From Neodiprion pinetum (Eukaryota > Arthropoda > Insecta > Hymenoptera > Diprionidae): 64,000 bases of DNA. The DNA is taken from contig NC_060232.1 in NCBI RefSeq assembly GCF_021155775.2, positions 35,083,089 through 35,147,088 of the forward strand, in the 5' to 3' direction. Shown in pieces: positions 39,801 to 51,604 of this stretch. The position numbers and the translations under genes were made by a program. The notes beneath the pieces were generated by a model. That model did not search any database. It saw nothing but the letters and a program-made list of their open reading frames with translations, and was not told where the DNA came from. How positions within the stretch are numbered: the stretch's first letter is position 1; each line of letters starts with the position of its first letter.

Positions 39801-40261
39801 AAGAAAGAAACCATCTCTTGGTTTTGGGGAAAGGAAGGTCATGGAATTTGCCAAGACGGCTCGGCCACTCACGCCTTCGTCATTCTTATTATTATTATCA
39901 AGTATAATGTTTGCCAATGATACAAACTTAAACTCGCTGCAACCGAATCATAACAATATTGTGTATCCATACATACATATATGTATATATATTTATATTA
40001 TATCGGTATAACTTATGCTCGCGGATTTTTAATCGACAACGATCTTGATCGCTGCGGCATTATAAATCACACGCCCGTGCACCGCTGCAGATTGAGTGCC
40101 TCATAATTTCATTCGAATTATTAGGTGGTCAGACTGAACGATATTATACAGTGTGTCCTTCATCGCGATATCTGGATCTATGGAAAACGAATGGGTTCAT
40201 AAAAATTTTACTCTTTCATCGTAACTCTTGTACACCTATCGTAGATTCCAGATTGAAAATA

Positions 40262-40536
40262 CACGGAGAGAAAAATCTGAGAAAAATTACCCTGCTGTTA
40301 CTATGAACGTGATGTAAAAGACACCTAATGTAGTTTTTACGGTGGTGCATCAGAAAAATGCGTCGTCACATTTTAAATTTTGTGCTGCCGAAATACATAG
40401 TTTCTAAGCAAGGTAGTAATTTTTTTCATAAAAACCTATAATTTTTGTAACATGCATCAATAAAAAATGCATTAGGTGTCTTTTACATCACGATTATAGA
40501 TAGCGGGGTAATTTTTCGCAGATTTTTTTCTCCGTG
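40262..40536. mobile_element. 275 bp MITE with about 75 bp terminal inverted repeats
   Basis: The outer ends are CACGGAG and CTCCGTG, flanked on both sides by TA. The arms (40262-40338 and 40462-40536) include a perfect 22-base pair at 40309-40330 with 40470-40491, beginning GTGATGTAAAAGACACC. The left arm continues with AAAAATCTGAGAAAAATTAC, mirrored on the right with few changes. There is no coding frame. A TA duplication would fit a Tc1/mariner-type origin, while CAC tips also occur in other superfamilies, so I do not assign one. Confidence 0.7.
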
Positions 40537-42479
40537 TAGAAACAATCGTATTCTACTGCAATCTCGTACTGTGCGGATGATTTTACACGAATCGATAATG
40601 GCCAGGTTTATTTTACGTTTGTTATTTAATCTGTCGACATGGTTTCGCAAACTTGACGCATACCTACTTCGAGTTGAATTGACATCCGAGGAAAGATTTT
40701 CGGAGGACTTTTTCCCCTCTTCGAAGATCCTCCAAAGTATGCGGGGGACAATTTCTGTCGAACTGGAATCACCGACGCGCGGTTTCAGACCTTTTTTCCA
40801 TGACTAACTCCGCCAAAGTATCCGCGTCATACGTATAGCCGAGATCCTCGAGGAACTGTTTTTTGTTGGTTCGTAAACTTTCCGATCGAGTTAAGCAGTA
40901 AAGAAAGAGAAGAAGAAAAGGTAGATACGAAACCAGACGAGAAAGAGACCAACGGGTACAACAGCAACCATTTTCGAACATACGACCGAGGAATATAAAA
41001 TCTGTCTCAGCTCTCCGGATGCGAATGTGGGACGCACAGCTCCAGAGTTCGTCCAATTCCGACAGTAATTATTATGCAAAGGATCGAGGCCGTGGTGGGA
41101 CCCTTTGCCAGGAGAATTTCGGCGCTCAAATTCCAGGTCGAAAATAAAAGTGGAAATGAGAAACAATAGAAAAAATGTGTCGACAAATTACCGGCGGAAT
41201 CGTTTGTCTCTTGTAAAGGTGAAACAGCGAAAATACAATGGGGTAGTGAAAAGTGAGGTGGTTTTATCGGCGGAAATGAAAGAACGGAATTGAAGCTTTA
41301 CGTGCATTTATACCTACAGGTGTGCGCATCGCCGTAAGTGTATAACCTGTGTTGCAGCTGCAAGCGATAAGTGGCAATTTTAAATAGATTTCAAACACAT
41401 CTTTGACGCATGTTTTTCGTTTCTTACAGACGCACTGCGTACGATCTATAGATCGCTTGCAGGTTCAAAATCCCAGTGATATTTCCCAGGGGAACACAAT
41501 CCGATCCGCCAAGTTCCTTACACACAAGTCGTTTGACATATTCCTCACGTCGACCTTCGACTTGTAACGCACGTATCCGCGAACAATCACTTTATCATTT
41601 CACGACTTCGGTATAATATGTATTTTCGTATGCCTGGTGTATTTACACCTATAACGCAACCATCGTACGTATTTCTAATTCTCTTTCTCTGCTTCGTATC
41701 TGACTGTAATGCACTATAGTACGTTATCTACGTACGTAGGTTTGAATTGAAATACCAGCAGTTGCAACGACTTGACGTATACTTTAGGCGTACCTCAGGT
41801 ACTGAACCTAAAGATCGTGAGGTAATTTACCGCGTCTTTCGGCTGAATTCTCACGCGTGTATGCACAGCTGTAGATTTTTATTCGAAACGAAGTTAGCAC
41901 TACGAGAGTGATACACAGGCCTTGAAAACAACATTCCACCTGGCGCAACAAACCTTTTACCAAATATCGAAAACACAACTGACCTTTAGTCTATTCGCAA
42001 TTTTATTCTTTCACTCATTGCCCAGGATACGTTGAACTATTTTTTCTCACGTACGATTGGACCGACCGGTACGGCGCTATTATCGTCTGGTATTCCCGGT
42101 AGAAAATTCGCCGAGATGTCTGTGATATTTTGCGTGAAGTAAAAAAGAAGAAGAATAAAAATAAGAACAAAAGCACTCCGTGTAATCATTGACGAGGAAA
42201 GCTGCGTCCCTGGACCGGTCAAACCATCGTTCCGCGACGCTTGGAGCGGCACGTATGTATACACATGGGTACATAGCGAAGCTAATTGTTGGTTGTTACA
42301 TAGCGCTTGCACCTTGTAGGTACATACACACACACGTACAACAGACGGACACAACGGCGGAGTTACCGCACACGTAAAGTTCGAATCTTGTCAAATCTCG
42401 CGTGTGTATAAGTCTGACTGTGTACAGCGGCGTGCCGAGGGAGGAAGGAAGGAAAGAGGAAGAAGGGGAGTAGGAGGAT
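40537..42479. other. Non-coding stretch
   Basis: Short frames on both strands without motifs. Nothing else seen upstream of the CpG-rich interval. Confidence 0.55.
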
Positions 42480-42631
42480 GGACGAGGATGGAGGAGGATG
42501 GAGGACGGAGGAAGGGTAGCTAGTCGGGACGATCAATAGACGGGAATTTCGCGGAGTACGCAGGAGCAGGTTGAAGCAGGAGAAGCGCCAAGACGGAGAG
42601 AGAGTGGCGGAGTGATTTGGCGCCGTCAGGA

Positions 42632-42650
42632 GGGGGGGGGGGGGGGGGGG
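42632..42650 (+). repeat. Poly-G run, 19 bases
   Basis: Nineteen G residues in a row lie within the CpG-rich interval. This could form a G-quadruplex, and the exact length may be a sequencing or assembly estimate. Confidence 0.9.
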
Positions 42651-43005
42651 AGGCGAAGGCTGTCCGAGTTGCGCGCGAAAAGTCGCGAGGCTCGCGAGTG
42701 GTCGACGCCCCGGTGACGCGGAGCCCGCGAACCGTTTTAAATTCGTATCGCGGCGCGACGAGGGCGCCAACGTGCGCCTCGCGTAGTACGGAATCACCGC
42801 GGATCCGTCGTTTCATCCCTGCGTCGGTGAGAGTCGCGCGCGTTCCAGTGCGAGTCCGGGTCCCCTGCGGGAGCGTCGAACTCGCGGCGGTTGTTCCAGA
42901 CTGCGGATGCGGCACCCTCGCTTCGTCCTAGAGACTGGATCCCGTTAGGGACGACCAGGAACCATACGGAGTGTGTTTTGCGGGCGGTCGTGATGTTTTC
43001 GTGAC

Positions 43006-43445
43006 ATGTTACCACGTGACTTTCGTTCCTTGCCTCGCTACTCATGCCGCAGTGACGAACGCGAGCACCGGTTCCTTCTTCGAGACCTTCGAATAACACC
43101 CTGCGACCCACCGAACCAGGCCGCCATCCACGCGGCACTAGCACCTCATCATCGTCGGCACCACATCCTCGCCTACTGCCTCCTTCAGCCCCAACTACTC
43201 AAGCCGGGACTCGGAGTACCGTGCGTCTCGTGGTGGGACCGGGACTCCGTTACCCGGGTCCAATCGCCCCCGCACTATTATCACTTCTGTCACGGACCTC
43301 ATCATCAACTCCTTCATCAACGATCATTTCACGGTAATAATACCATCGCGCTTTACGTCCAAGGATACTTCAGGTCCGTTCTTCTATCGGGCTCCTCCAT
43401 TATCGACGGACACGGGATGCCGCCTATCCGTGGCATGGACACTAG
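43006..43445 (+). other. Candidate GC-rich first exon of an unidentified gene
   Basis: A GC-rich stretch is open for 147 codons from an ATG at 43006, and its two sister frames are also open for long runs. It ends in a good splice donor (CACTAG then GTGAGT at 43446), after which the sequence turns AT-rich. ATGs close to the donor (43417 and 43432) would give a short coding start beginning MPPIRGMDT, in the manner of 5' exons followed by a long intron. Histidine runs in the long frame come from CAT/CAC repeats and do not resemble a known domain. No downstream exon is recognisable in the window. It may equally be an untranslated first exon or chance in a CpG-rich island. Confidence 0.35.
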
Positions 43446-45052
43446 GTGAGTCCTTGTATCCATTTCATTGACGTATCCTTGCGGGAGATGACGACGCGTT
43501 CACGCGTGAAACTCCAAATTCCATCAGATTCCGTCATGCTAGACGCACGTATGCACTATTTTTTTTTCATTCGATCGCGTCGTTTTAGCGATGCTGTTCC
43601 TCATTGTTTCTCACTCAATACGCGATCCTGTAGGCTATTTCAATACATCTTTAGTTGTATGCTGGATAAATTATCCCTCTCCCCTCCGATCCTTTTTTTT
43701 TTCCACTTATTCATGGTCGACTCACGCAAAATACGTGCTCCGTGATGAGGTTTTGTCCATCGGATTATGTTCGTCCTTCTCTTCAAATCAGCCTTGCGAA
43801 TTTTGTCGAGAGAACTTTCAAAGGTCTATTCATATTATTTCTTTGGAGCGTCCGTTTGGAAAAATAAGTGCTAATATTCTTTTCTTTTTTTTCTTTTTTT
43901 TTTTTTTTTGTAAAGACAGCGAAGTATAAAATTCGTTAATAGCGGTTGCTTTGTCAATTTACTCAATTGAAAGTTTCATAGTTATAAGTTTGCTTGTTTA
44001 TTATCACTTTCACGCTGTAGTCTCGCTCGTCAATTAGCGTAATCAGCACGGAGATTGCAACGCTGTCATCCGTAATTCTATATTCATCGTCGAAGCTTCG
44101 GACGATGAAGTTTTCATACCCCGATCAAGTTGCGGGTATTTATTATCGGTAATCGCATCGCGATGGTCAATGAAGAGCGAACTTCACTTTTTGAATCACG
44201 CTTATTTACTTCGTTCGTACTTTTCGCTTCGCCACCTGCGGTGCAGGTGATGTAAAAAAGAGACGGAAATTGAAATTATCGTGTGTCGGTATCGCCGACT
44301 GCGTTATTCGTACCTTATAAAAATAATATAAAAATGTGGCAACTTGGTTATAACTTGGTTTATGTACATACGTGCAGACGATTAGCTGTTAATTATACAT
44401 TGTGTAACAATCAAGCTTTGGCACGCTGGAAGTGTACATGATCGTTTCACGTTAACGTAAACTAACCTTGTTTCATTGGAATTGGTCGAACAAATCGGTA
44501 GACATGCGAGAGCAAATATTATCTAACGGTAAATATAGTAAATGACAAATATTATACCATCCTGCTGCCGCTGCACCCGGGAATCCAAACAATTTGATGT
44601 ATAACTTTCATCATCAACGACGCGTGTAAACAATAATAGCGACCTTCACGATCGGCTGCGCGAATAAAGGTAAAAGAAAAACGAAGCGAAGCAATTAATT
44701 CGCACACAATTAACGATAAACGTTGCAACGAAATTAATTTCCCACATAAAGTTGACAGTGTGATTCGGACGATATTTTCGTAAATCGAGTACATGCTTAT
44801 ACAAACTTGGACGAATGTCAAACTAACTTATATTCCTGTCGCGATAGATCGAGCGAAAAGAGAAGCGACTGTAAAAATTTTACGACTTATGCGTAACCGG
44901 CTTCGATCCTCTCTCCTTGACCAGTGAGAATAAAGTTTATGGCCTTCGGACCGGGAGGTTTTTCCCCTATATAGCGTGAAACCGTATTCGCGGATTGTAA
45001 AAATTGGCGTCGACCGATCTACGAATGAACGGGAAAAAAACCGATGATACGG

Positions 45053-45077
45053 TTCTGCTCTGTTCTGTTCTGTTCTT
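45053..45077 (+). repeat. (TTCTG)n pentamer repeat
   Basis: About four units of TTCTG/CTCTG. Confidence 0.8.
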
Positions 45078-48000
45078 CCACCGCTAAAACGTGTCGAATA
45101 CGAATGCACGGACAGGGGTGAATCGGGAATGGACGAGGAGAAAATCAACGGATCTGCATCGGCCAATATCCCGTTATTAAGCGAATAATATTCGCGCGTA
45201 CCTCGTCCTCTGTCGGTCCAGCGGACGGACGAACGGAGGGAACGTTGAATCGGGGGTGCAGGCGAATGGACGGCGGGGGTTTATCGCGAGGGTGAATCGG
45301 GTTGGCGCTTGAGGGATGGACGGACGGCCGCTCGGTAGCGCAGGCTTTGGTACGGGAATTAATCCGCGTTTGTCGCCCGAACGCGATCATCCTCAAATCC
45401 AATCAACAATCAGGTTCGCTTGTATGTTTGCGCGCACGCCTGTGCATTTCCAACACGCGTGTGTGCGACGCTGCACACCACCACCACACTTGGGCGAAAC
45501 GAAGGCCGTGTCTACACCACTAACCCCAAAAATCCAGCCGGTGCGTGCGAGCTTTTGCACACGGGTACACCACACCTATGTCAAATTATTCCACGCGTTC
45601 CGGGCTACAACAGAGTTTATACTACCAATCGACGATTCTACCCCCTAAAAAACAGCTCTCTCGATTACAATATCCATCCGCGAATTCGTTATCTACATCG
45701 GGAAATAATCTTCTACCGATCGGACGGTCAGTGATGCTGCACAAAAAGGACACGAGTCACTGTTTCGGTCGTGAATGTACTCGTGTTGAATATACGTTTT
45801 AACGGATAGATATGCGAATAGAAAGTCGTTATTGCTGTACCTACACGGTGATTCCGCTAGGAATTTAAATTTATCTTTCTGAGAACAAATATGACAGCAC
45901 TTGTCATTGTCAGTTATAAATCACAGTTGTATGGTTACGAGAGCGGGATCGCAACTACGGAAGATTCATTTAATGTTCGACTGAAAGTTGTTTACGACCA
46001 CCCAAATAAATGCGTTTCGAATAATTTATCAACAAGAGGATCGAGTCAACAAATTTTTCCCCGATTCCCCGAGTGACTTGGATTCCTTGTTCCGCAACAA
46101 GGAGTGTGCTCATCGTCTGCACCTAGACCCTGATCGCGTGATATAGCTAATCGTAAGGCGTGTGAAATCTGTAGGTAAACGTTTACGTTTTAAAGTTATA
46201 TTTACCACACTCGTCCGTACAGGCAGAGTTTTATTTCAAATTTATTGTATACCGCGGCCTTTGCACCTCCTCATCTGGTTTATTTTATCTATCGCAGTAT
46301 TTTGATTACATACTACAAATCCTACCTACGCCTAGTTCACGCTAGTAGCAGTAACGGTGCTCGGCAGGTGTAATGCCAACTATGATCAATTACTCGATCG
46401 AGGATGAAAATAGATTGTTACCTAGTGTTGCCTAGGGATTCGGTGCGCAATATCTTATTTATATTTTCTCATTATAATGTATTTATACATGCAGCTAAGA
46501 GATTTGTACTCCATCACCTGCCTCTCGACGCTCTTACGAAACAACCTGCAGCGTTCTTCCGCTTGTATCTATCTTGTACTGCCGTTCGTTCCTTCGTCTG
46601 CTGCCCCTGCATGCCATGGGTATAATAAGAGGTTCCGACACGAACCTCTTGTAAAAAGTCTAGCGTTATCCAAATATAACCGTGCACATGTGTCCGACCG
46701 ATGAAACCCGCATCGCGGACAGCTGTTAACAATTATGCAACAGACTTAAATCACAATTTTTAACACCTATGGAAGCCTTCTCTTACCTAATTTGTTAGGT
46801 ACTGCATCAGCAATTCTATCCTGTATGTAACTCCGTGGATTAGTCAAAATGTTACATCAATATCGTACACTCGGTGGTTAAGAAATCAACTTTGGTCAGC
46901 CTTGAAATTTGAGGCAAACTTTGGCTTCTCTTCCTCCATCTGATACAATTTTTATGGTTATCCTCTCTAACCGATTTAATTTCTATATGTTTAACTTTCA
47001 GTTGAATTACCTAAATTCTTTTTATAAGAATTGGAGTAGAATACTGTGATATGCCATGTGTTTTAGTTCACTCTGCAGACTGTCAGCGACCTTGAATATC
47101 GACGGAATTGAGTTGGTATAAAAGATCGTGTGAGAATATATCTACGAAAAAGAATAAACAAACCTGAAATTTGCAAATCGAAAATCTGCAGACACGTCAT
47201 CCTCTCAGTCAACAAATCAGGTTCAATAAATACATGGTACTCAATATCGCTGAGGATTGAAGGTTATTATAGGCCTGCAACCGATCGGGAATTTTTCAGA
47301 TAGTTATGTTTGCGCTCGGTCAAGAATCTTAATTGCACGTCAGCTTTTCGTCGACCAATTATCGACACGGTAAACATTTAAACATGATGACGAAACCCGA
47401 ATGACCGTGTGCTTTGCAAATTCATTTTCGTACAGCAGGAAAAAGAGAGAGAATCGAGAGTCCGAGATGATGAGCGCAGCTTGGTCTGGTGGCCGTTTTA
47501 CAAGTTTAATATTTCGTCATCTTTTTGCTATCGTATATTATCGCCGACCGCTCGACCGGTTTGCATCGCATCAATTTTTGACTGCGCGAAAATCTCCCCT
47601 CTCCCTTTTGTTTTGCACGGTGATTAAACCGGCTCGCTGTGTCCTTTCGTACAATTTTTATTCATTTTTCCTTCCATTAATTGTTGCATTAATGTCATAT
47701 TTTAAAGAAAAAAAGAAAAGAAAGAAAAAAAATTGCAGCATGAATTCACTTTTATATACAGTCTGGTCATTTACACTTCTTCGAAATTTCAACGCCATAT
47801 TTGATAATCCAATTCCATAAGAATATTCTTACCTCCTTGAAGGACATTGCGGAGTATTGATGTTTTCAACACCCCGAATATTTTTCTCACGATAACGAAT
47901 TTTATCGAAATAATAGAGTGTTTTGAAGTCGTTTTTTCTCGCCATTCGGTACATCCTGATCCTTTTCATTAGAGACAAGGGTGCAGGTATGAATAACCGT

Positions 48001-51000
48001 TTCAGCCTCACAAACTGAAAAAAAAAAAAAACATACATACATATAAATTACCACAATAGGTGAGTTAAATTTTTCAAATCGACGTAGAGTTTTTCTTCCA
48101 TAAAATTGGCGGAAAATTGTTTTGATGTACGCTCCATTCATTTTTCGCCCTTACGTATTCCGAGGTAAGTAGAGCTCAAAGGCTCGCGTAAATGCGCCTG
48201 TCTAGGCAACTCTTCACGGAAGGGTTTGAGACTGGAAGCCTTTGAGAACGGGACCTCCTGCCTTCCACAGCCTGCATGGTGAGGCTCGGCAGGCCCACAG
48301 GAGGATTTTATCCAGACCTCCCGAAGACTCGGAAGAGAAGGAGGAATGGCCGATCTCTGCTTTTCGGTATATTCTTGGGTTCCTATCTCCGAGGGGTTCG
48401 ATTTTTTTGTGCTCGCTGCTTCTAGTGGATACAGAAAGCACGTTTTCAAGTGTTATACAGGTCGCTGCTTTCTCAGCAGCAAGATGCTGTCGAGTTTTCG
48501 ACGCCAACAAATGTCGTTGACTGTCAATTGACCGAAGGAATGCAGAACTCCAGCGTATATTTTTTTTTTTTTTTTTGACAAGATGGGTGAAAGTTGTCGT
48601 CAGTAAACGTGTGTAAATAACATTTTTTCGACGAGAACAATTACACGTTTATGTATACATATATGACACTTTGCAGAAGAAGAAAAAAGTAATCGAAGAA
48701 ATGTTTCTCGGCACAAAGATACGACTCTGTTTCCGGAATTTGGGCAGGTATGAAAAATCTAGAAAAAGCATAAAAAAACATTGAGTTCCTTCCACGAAGG
48801 TTAAAATCTCCTTTGAACATTATACAAGCTGGTGAACGTGAGTAAGATAAAGTGCATAACCAACGAAACCCTGCAAAATCTTGGCCAATATGCATTTTGT
48901 CTTTCTCTTCTGTTCCGACCCGGTGTAGTAATTTTTTAAAAACTTTTCTCCCTACACAGTATTTTCCTCCATCTTCTGTAATCCTTTTTCTTTATGGTAC
49001 ATAAAAAATTGATATACGTCAGTAAAAAAATGTCACTACACTTGGCAGTAGTATTAATCCATGTCCGACCTCGTCTCGCACGTTGGCTGAACCCTGACAA
49101 GCTACTGTTGGAGTACATACATAACATATATATATAATATATATATAGGTATAGCGGGACGCATAGTGACGTATAAAAATCTCATAAAATTATATAGGTA
49201 CGATACTTTGACGCTACGATGCTTTCTCGTAAAGTCCAGAAAAACTGCGATGGAACGACGCTCGGCGTCGCCACTGGTCCGCGAACAATTATTTTCCCTT
49301 TACCGCCTGCCTTTTACTTCTTTCTTTAACTCTTCTCCGGTGTTTCTTTTTTCATCCCTTTTCTCCTTTGCTTTACCCTCCATCTCACCACATCTTTTCC
49401 CGATCGGTTGGCACGATATTACCAAGCCTCTCGAACTCGGCCGCTGGAAGAAACATGACACGGAAGCCGGCTGGTATCAGGCAAACAAGTCTGCAGTAAT
49501 AGAGCGAAAAATTCGTGACGCGTGCATCGATATCACGCAGGGAGCGTTTGGCAATAATTTAGACGTAGATAATCGCGGCGGCGGTATCTGTGCGTACGTA
49601 GCTTCGCTGATTGCATACTACAGCTACGATTATTTCATCTCTCCGGGGATAAATCCTGAGGCTCGGAACGGAGCCTCGGACGAAGAGAAGACGAGCGTTA
49701 AATGCACAGGAAGGAGGTGCGGACGTTTCTTTTTACCCTCAGACTGCCCCCTTTTTTCTATTCCTTTTTTTTTCTCTATTTTTTGGGTCGTCGTCTCGAC
49801 GGACCGAGCGACCGACCATCCGAACTAACAGCATCCTAAAAAGGGACCAACACCACCATATTGGACCACTCGGCTTCGCTCCTGACTTCAAACAAAGTCG
49901 AGGGACTTGCTCGGGTTAATTTAACCGCGGGACTGGCTCGTTATTAATTTCATCTGGTGTGCATAACCTCGTCGTTTTTTCGTTTTGACAAAGAGCCGAG
50001 AAATAAAGAGATAAAAGTTTGAATATTTACAAAGAGCTTTGATTACCTCTCCGCGTCGCATCGTTTAATCTTTGGAATTCCATCGCAACGGGGAAAAACA
50101 TTTACGTTACAAACATCCGGAAAAGTTCAGTCTCATCCTGCAATGTTCGAGATTCCGCGAGGGTATAACTTATGATTAATTTCGGAGACCAAAGTTTTCC
50201 CTCTAAATCTGTAAACGTGTATATTTATGCATGCAAGTGTGTTTGTACGTGTACCAACCGTAAGACCGAAGTTTGAAACGCGTAAAAGTTCACCAAAAAT
50301 ATATATGTACACAAAGCTCGAAGCTCGCGTCAATATCACCCGCTAGATCCGGTTAAAATACTTCCTCCGTTTTGCGTAAATCGCGATCAAGGGATGGCCA
50401 AGTTTCTATGCTTTGTCACTTCTGGTTAATGACACAATTATACAGATGATACACTGCACCCAATGACCCAAGCAAGAAGCTGCTAGTATTTTTCTCCTTA
50501 GTACTCGTTTTTTTTCTGAAAATGACGTGGAATAGTGTTTTCTTAGTTTTACCACAAACAACACGAGACTGCAAAGAATGCGGATTCACTTCCTGGGTCA
50601 GCATTGGCAACACCCAACGCACCGTAACCCGGTTCCAGCAGCTTCGCAACTTGTAACTGTGAACACCTACCGCGGATTCTTCTCCGCTGGCTTAAACGGA
50701 ATATTTTCCCTTGATTTAACTCTCAATTACTGCAAAGTGTTCGGGTCTTCCGTGTCTTCATCTTATACCGTGTTTGGCGCAGGCGGCGGCAGCGGTAAGC
50801 CGCGAATCGAACAAAGTTTCTTCTTACGGCTTAAAAACCCCGCACATAGCAGGGCACGCAAGATCGAACCAGCCAAGGTGCAGCACGATGTTGACGCTCC
50901 CAGGTCAAGAACCACTTACAACTGATTTACGAAGTTTCTCCCCCCGTGTGTGCGGTGCAGCAGCATTTCAGTACACCGTGGATATAGATCGAGCACCGTG

Positions 51001-51110
51001 TGCAGTAGATACGTACAACGTAACGAGCGTCAATACTCGGACGGTCCTGCACCAGTCCATCACTCGAAGCGCCGACTTGGTTCTCAACCCGGCTGAACAC
51101 CGGGTCCCCC

Positions 51111-51136
51111 CTTTCTTTCTTTCTTTCTTTCTTTCC
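51111..51136 (+). repeat. (CTTT)n tetranucleotide repeat
   Basis: Six CTTT units, continuing as a less regular pyrimidine tract to about 51175. Confidence 0.85.
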
Positions 51137-51582
51137 TTCCTTTTTTTCATTCCTTCTTCCTTCCTTTCATTCTTTCGAGTGCCGTGACCACGGGGTGCAA
51201 GACGAGGTCCGTGCACGTGAGCTCATTGAATTTCGGCGCCGAGGGCGCACAAAGGGTGGTTCTTCCTCTGATCCTGCTCGGCGTCGAGTCGGTCCATTGT
51301 TTCGCGGGGTTGATGAGGGTTTGCCCGCGGTACCTACTCTATGGATATAATGTGGATCGCGAGTGTTTTCGCCGGTGACAAAACGCGACGGGGTGAGAAT
51401 TAGGCGGCCACCGCTTTGAGAACCACTGAATTAAAGCAGACTACTTGCGACGTTGCCGCGCTCGAACCTCGACCCCCACCCTTCTATCGACCCGGCGACG
51501 CTGCCGGCTCCTCTCTTTCTTTTCCGCACCTCTATCCCTTGGCCTTTATCGCCCTTTGCCGGTGCACCAACTTCCCGTTCCT

Positions 51583-51604
51583 ACCTCGCCTCGCCTCGCC
51601 TCGA
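51583..51604 (+). repeat. (CCTCG)n pentamer repeat
   Basis: Four CCTCG units. A similar array is at 33258-33281. Confidence 0.85.

Larger units (their letters stand above)
32413..40261. other. Non-coding stretch with GC-rich patches
   Basis: CpG-rich patches at 33080-33620 and 35560-36420 have frames open on both strands, as expected by chance at that composition. The 157-codon frame at 34511-34984 passes through the TTTCG repeat and lacks a domain. 37500-37830 is very AT-rich. No gene supported. Confidence 0.5.
42480..43445 (+). promoter_or_regulatory. CpG-rich island, possible promoter region
   Basis: This is the longest GC- and CpG-rich interval in the window. It contains GA-rich runs (42430-42520), a 19-base G run (42632-42650) and dense CG dinucleotides to about 43400. 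In an otherwise AT-rich region this suggests a promoter and 5' exon. I see no clear TATA box or initiator that fixes a start. Confidence 0.35.

Noticed and set aside
46627..46650. Nine-base perfect hairpin AAGAGGTTC / GAACCTCTT
   Set aside because: Too short to be notable in 64 kb, and no gene or miRNA-like extension around it.
47401..47820. 139-codon plus-strand frame
   Set aside because: Low-complexity Phe/Lys stretches and no recognisable domain.
49166..49828. 220-codon plus-strand frame
   Set aside because: No domain. Its Phe/Ser/Leu-rich middle and tail come from pyrimidine tracts, and nothing around it suggests splicing or a promoter.
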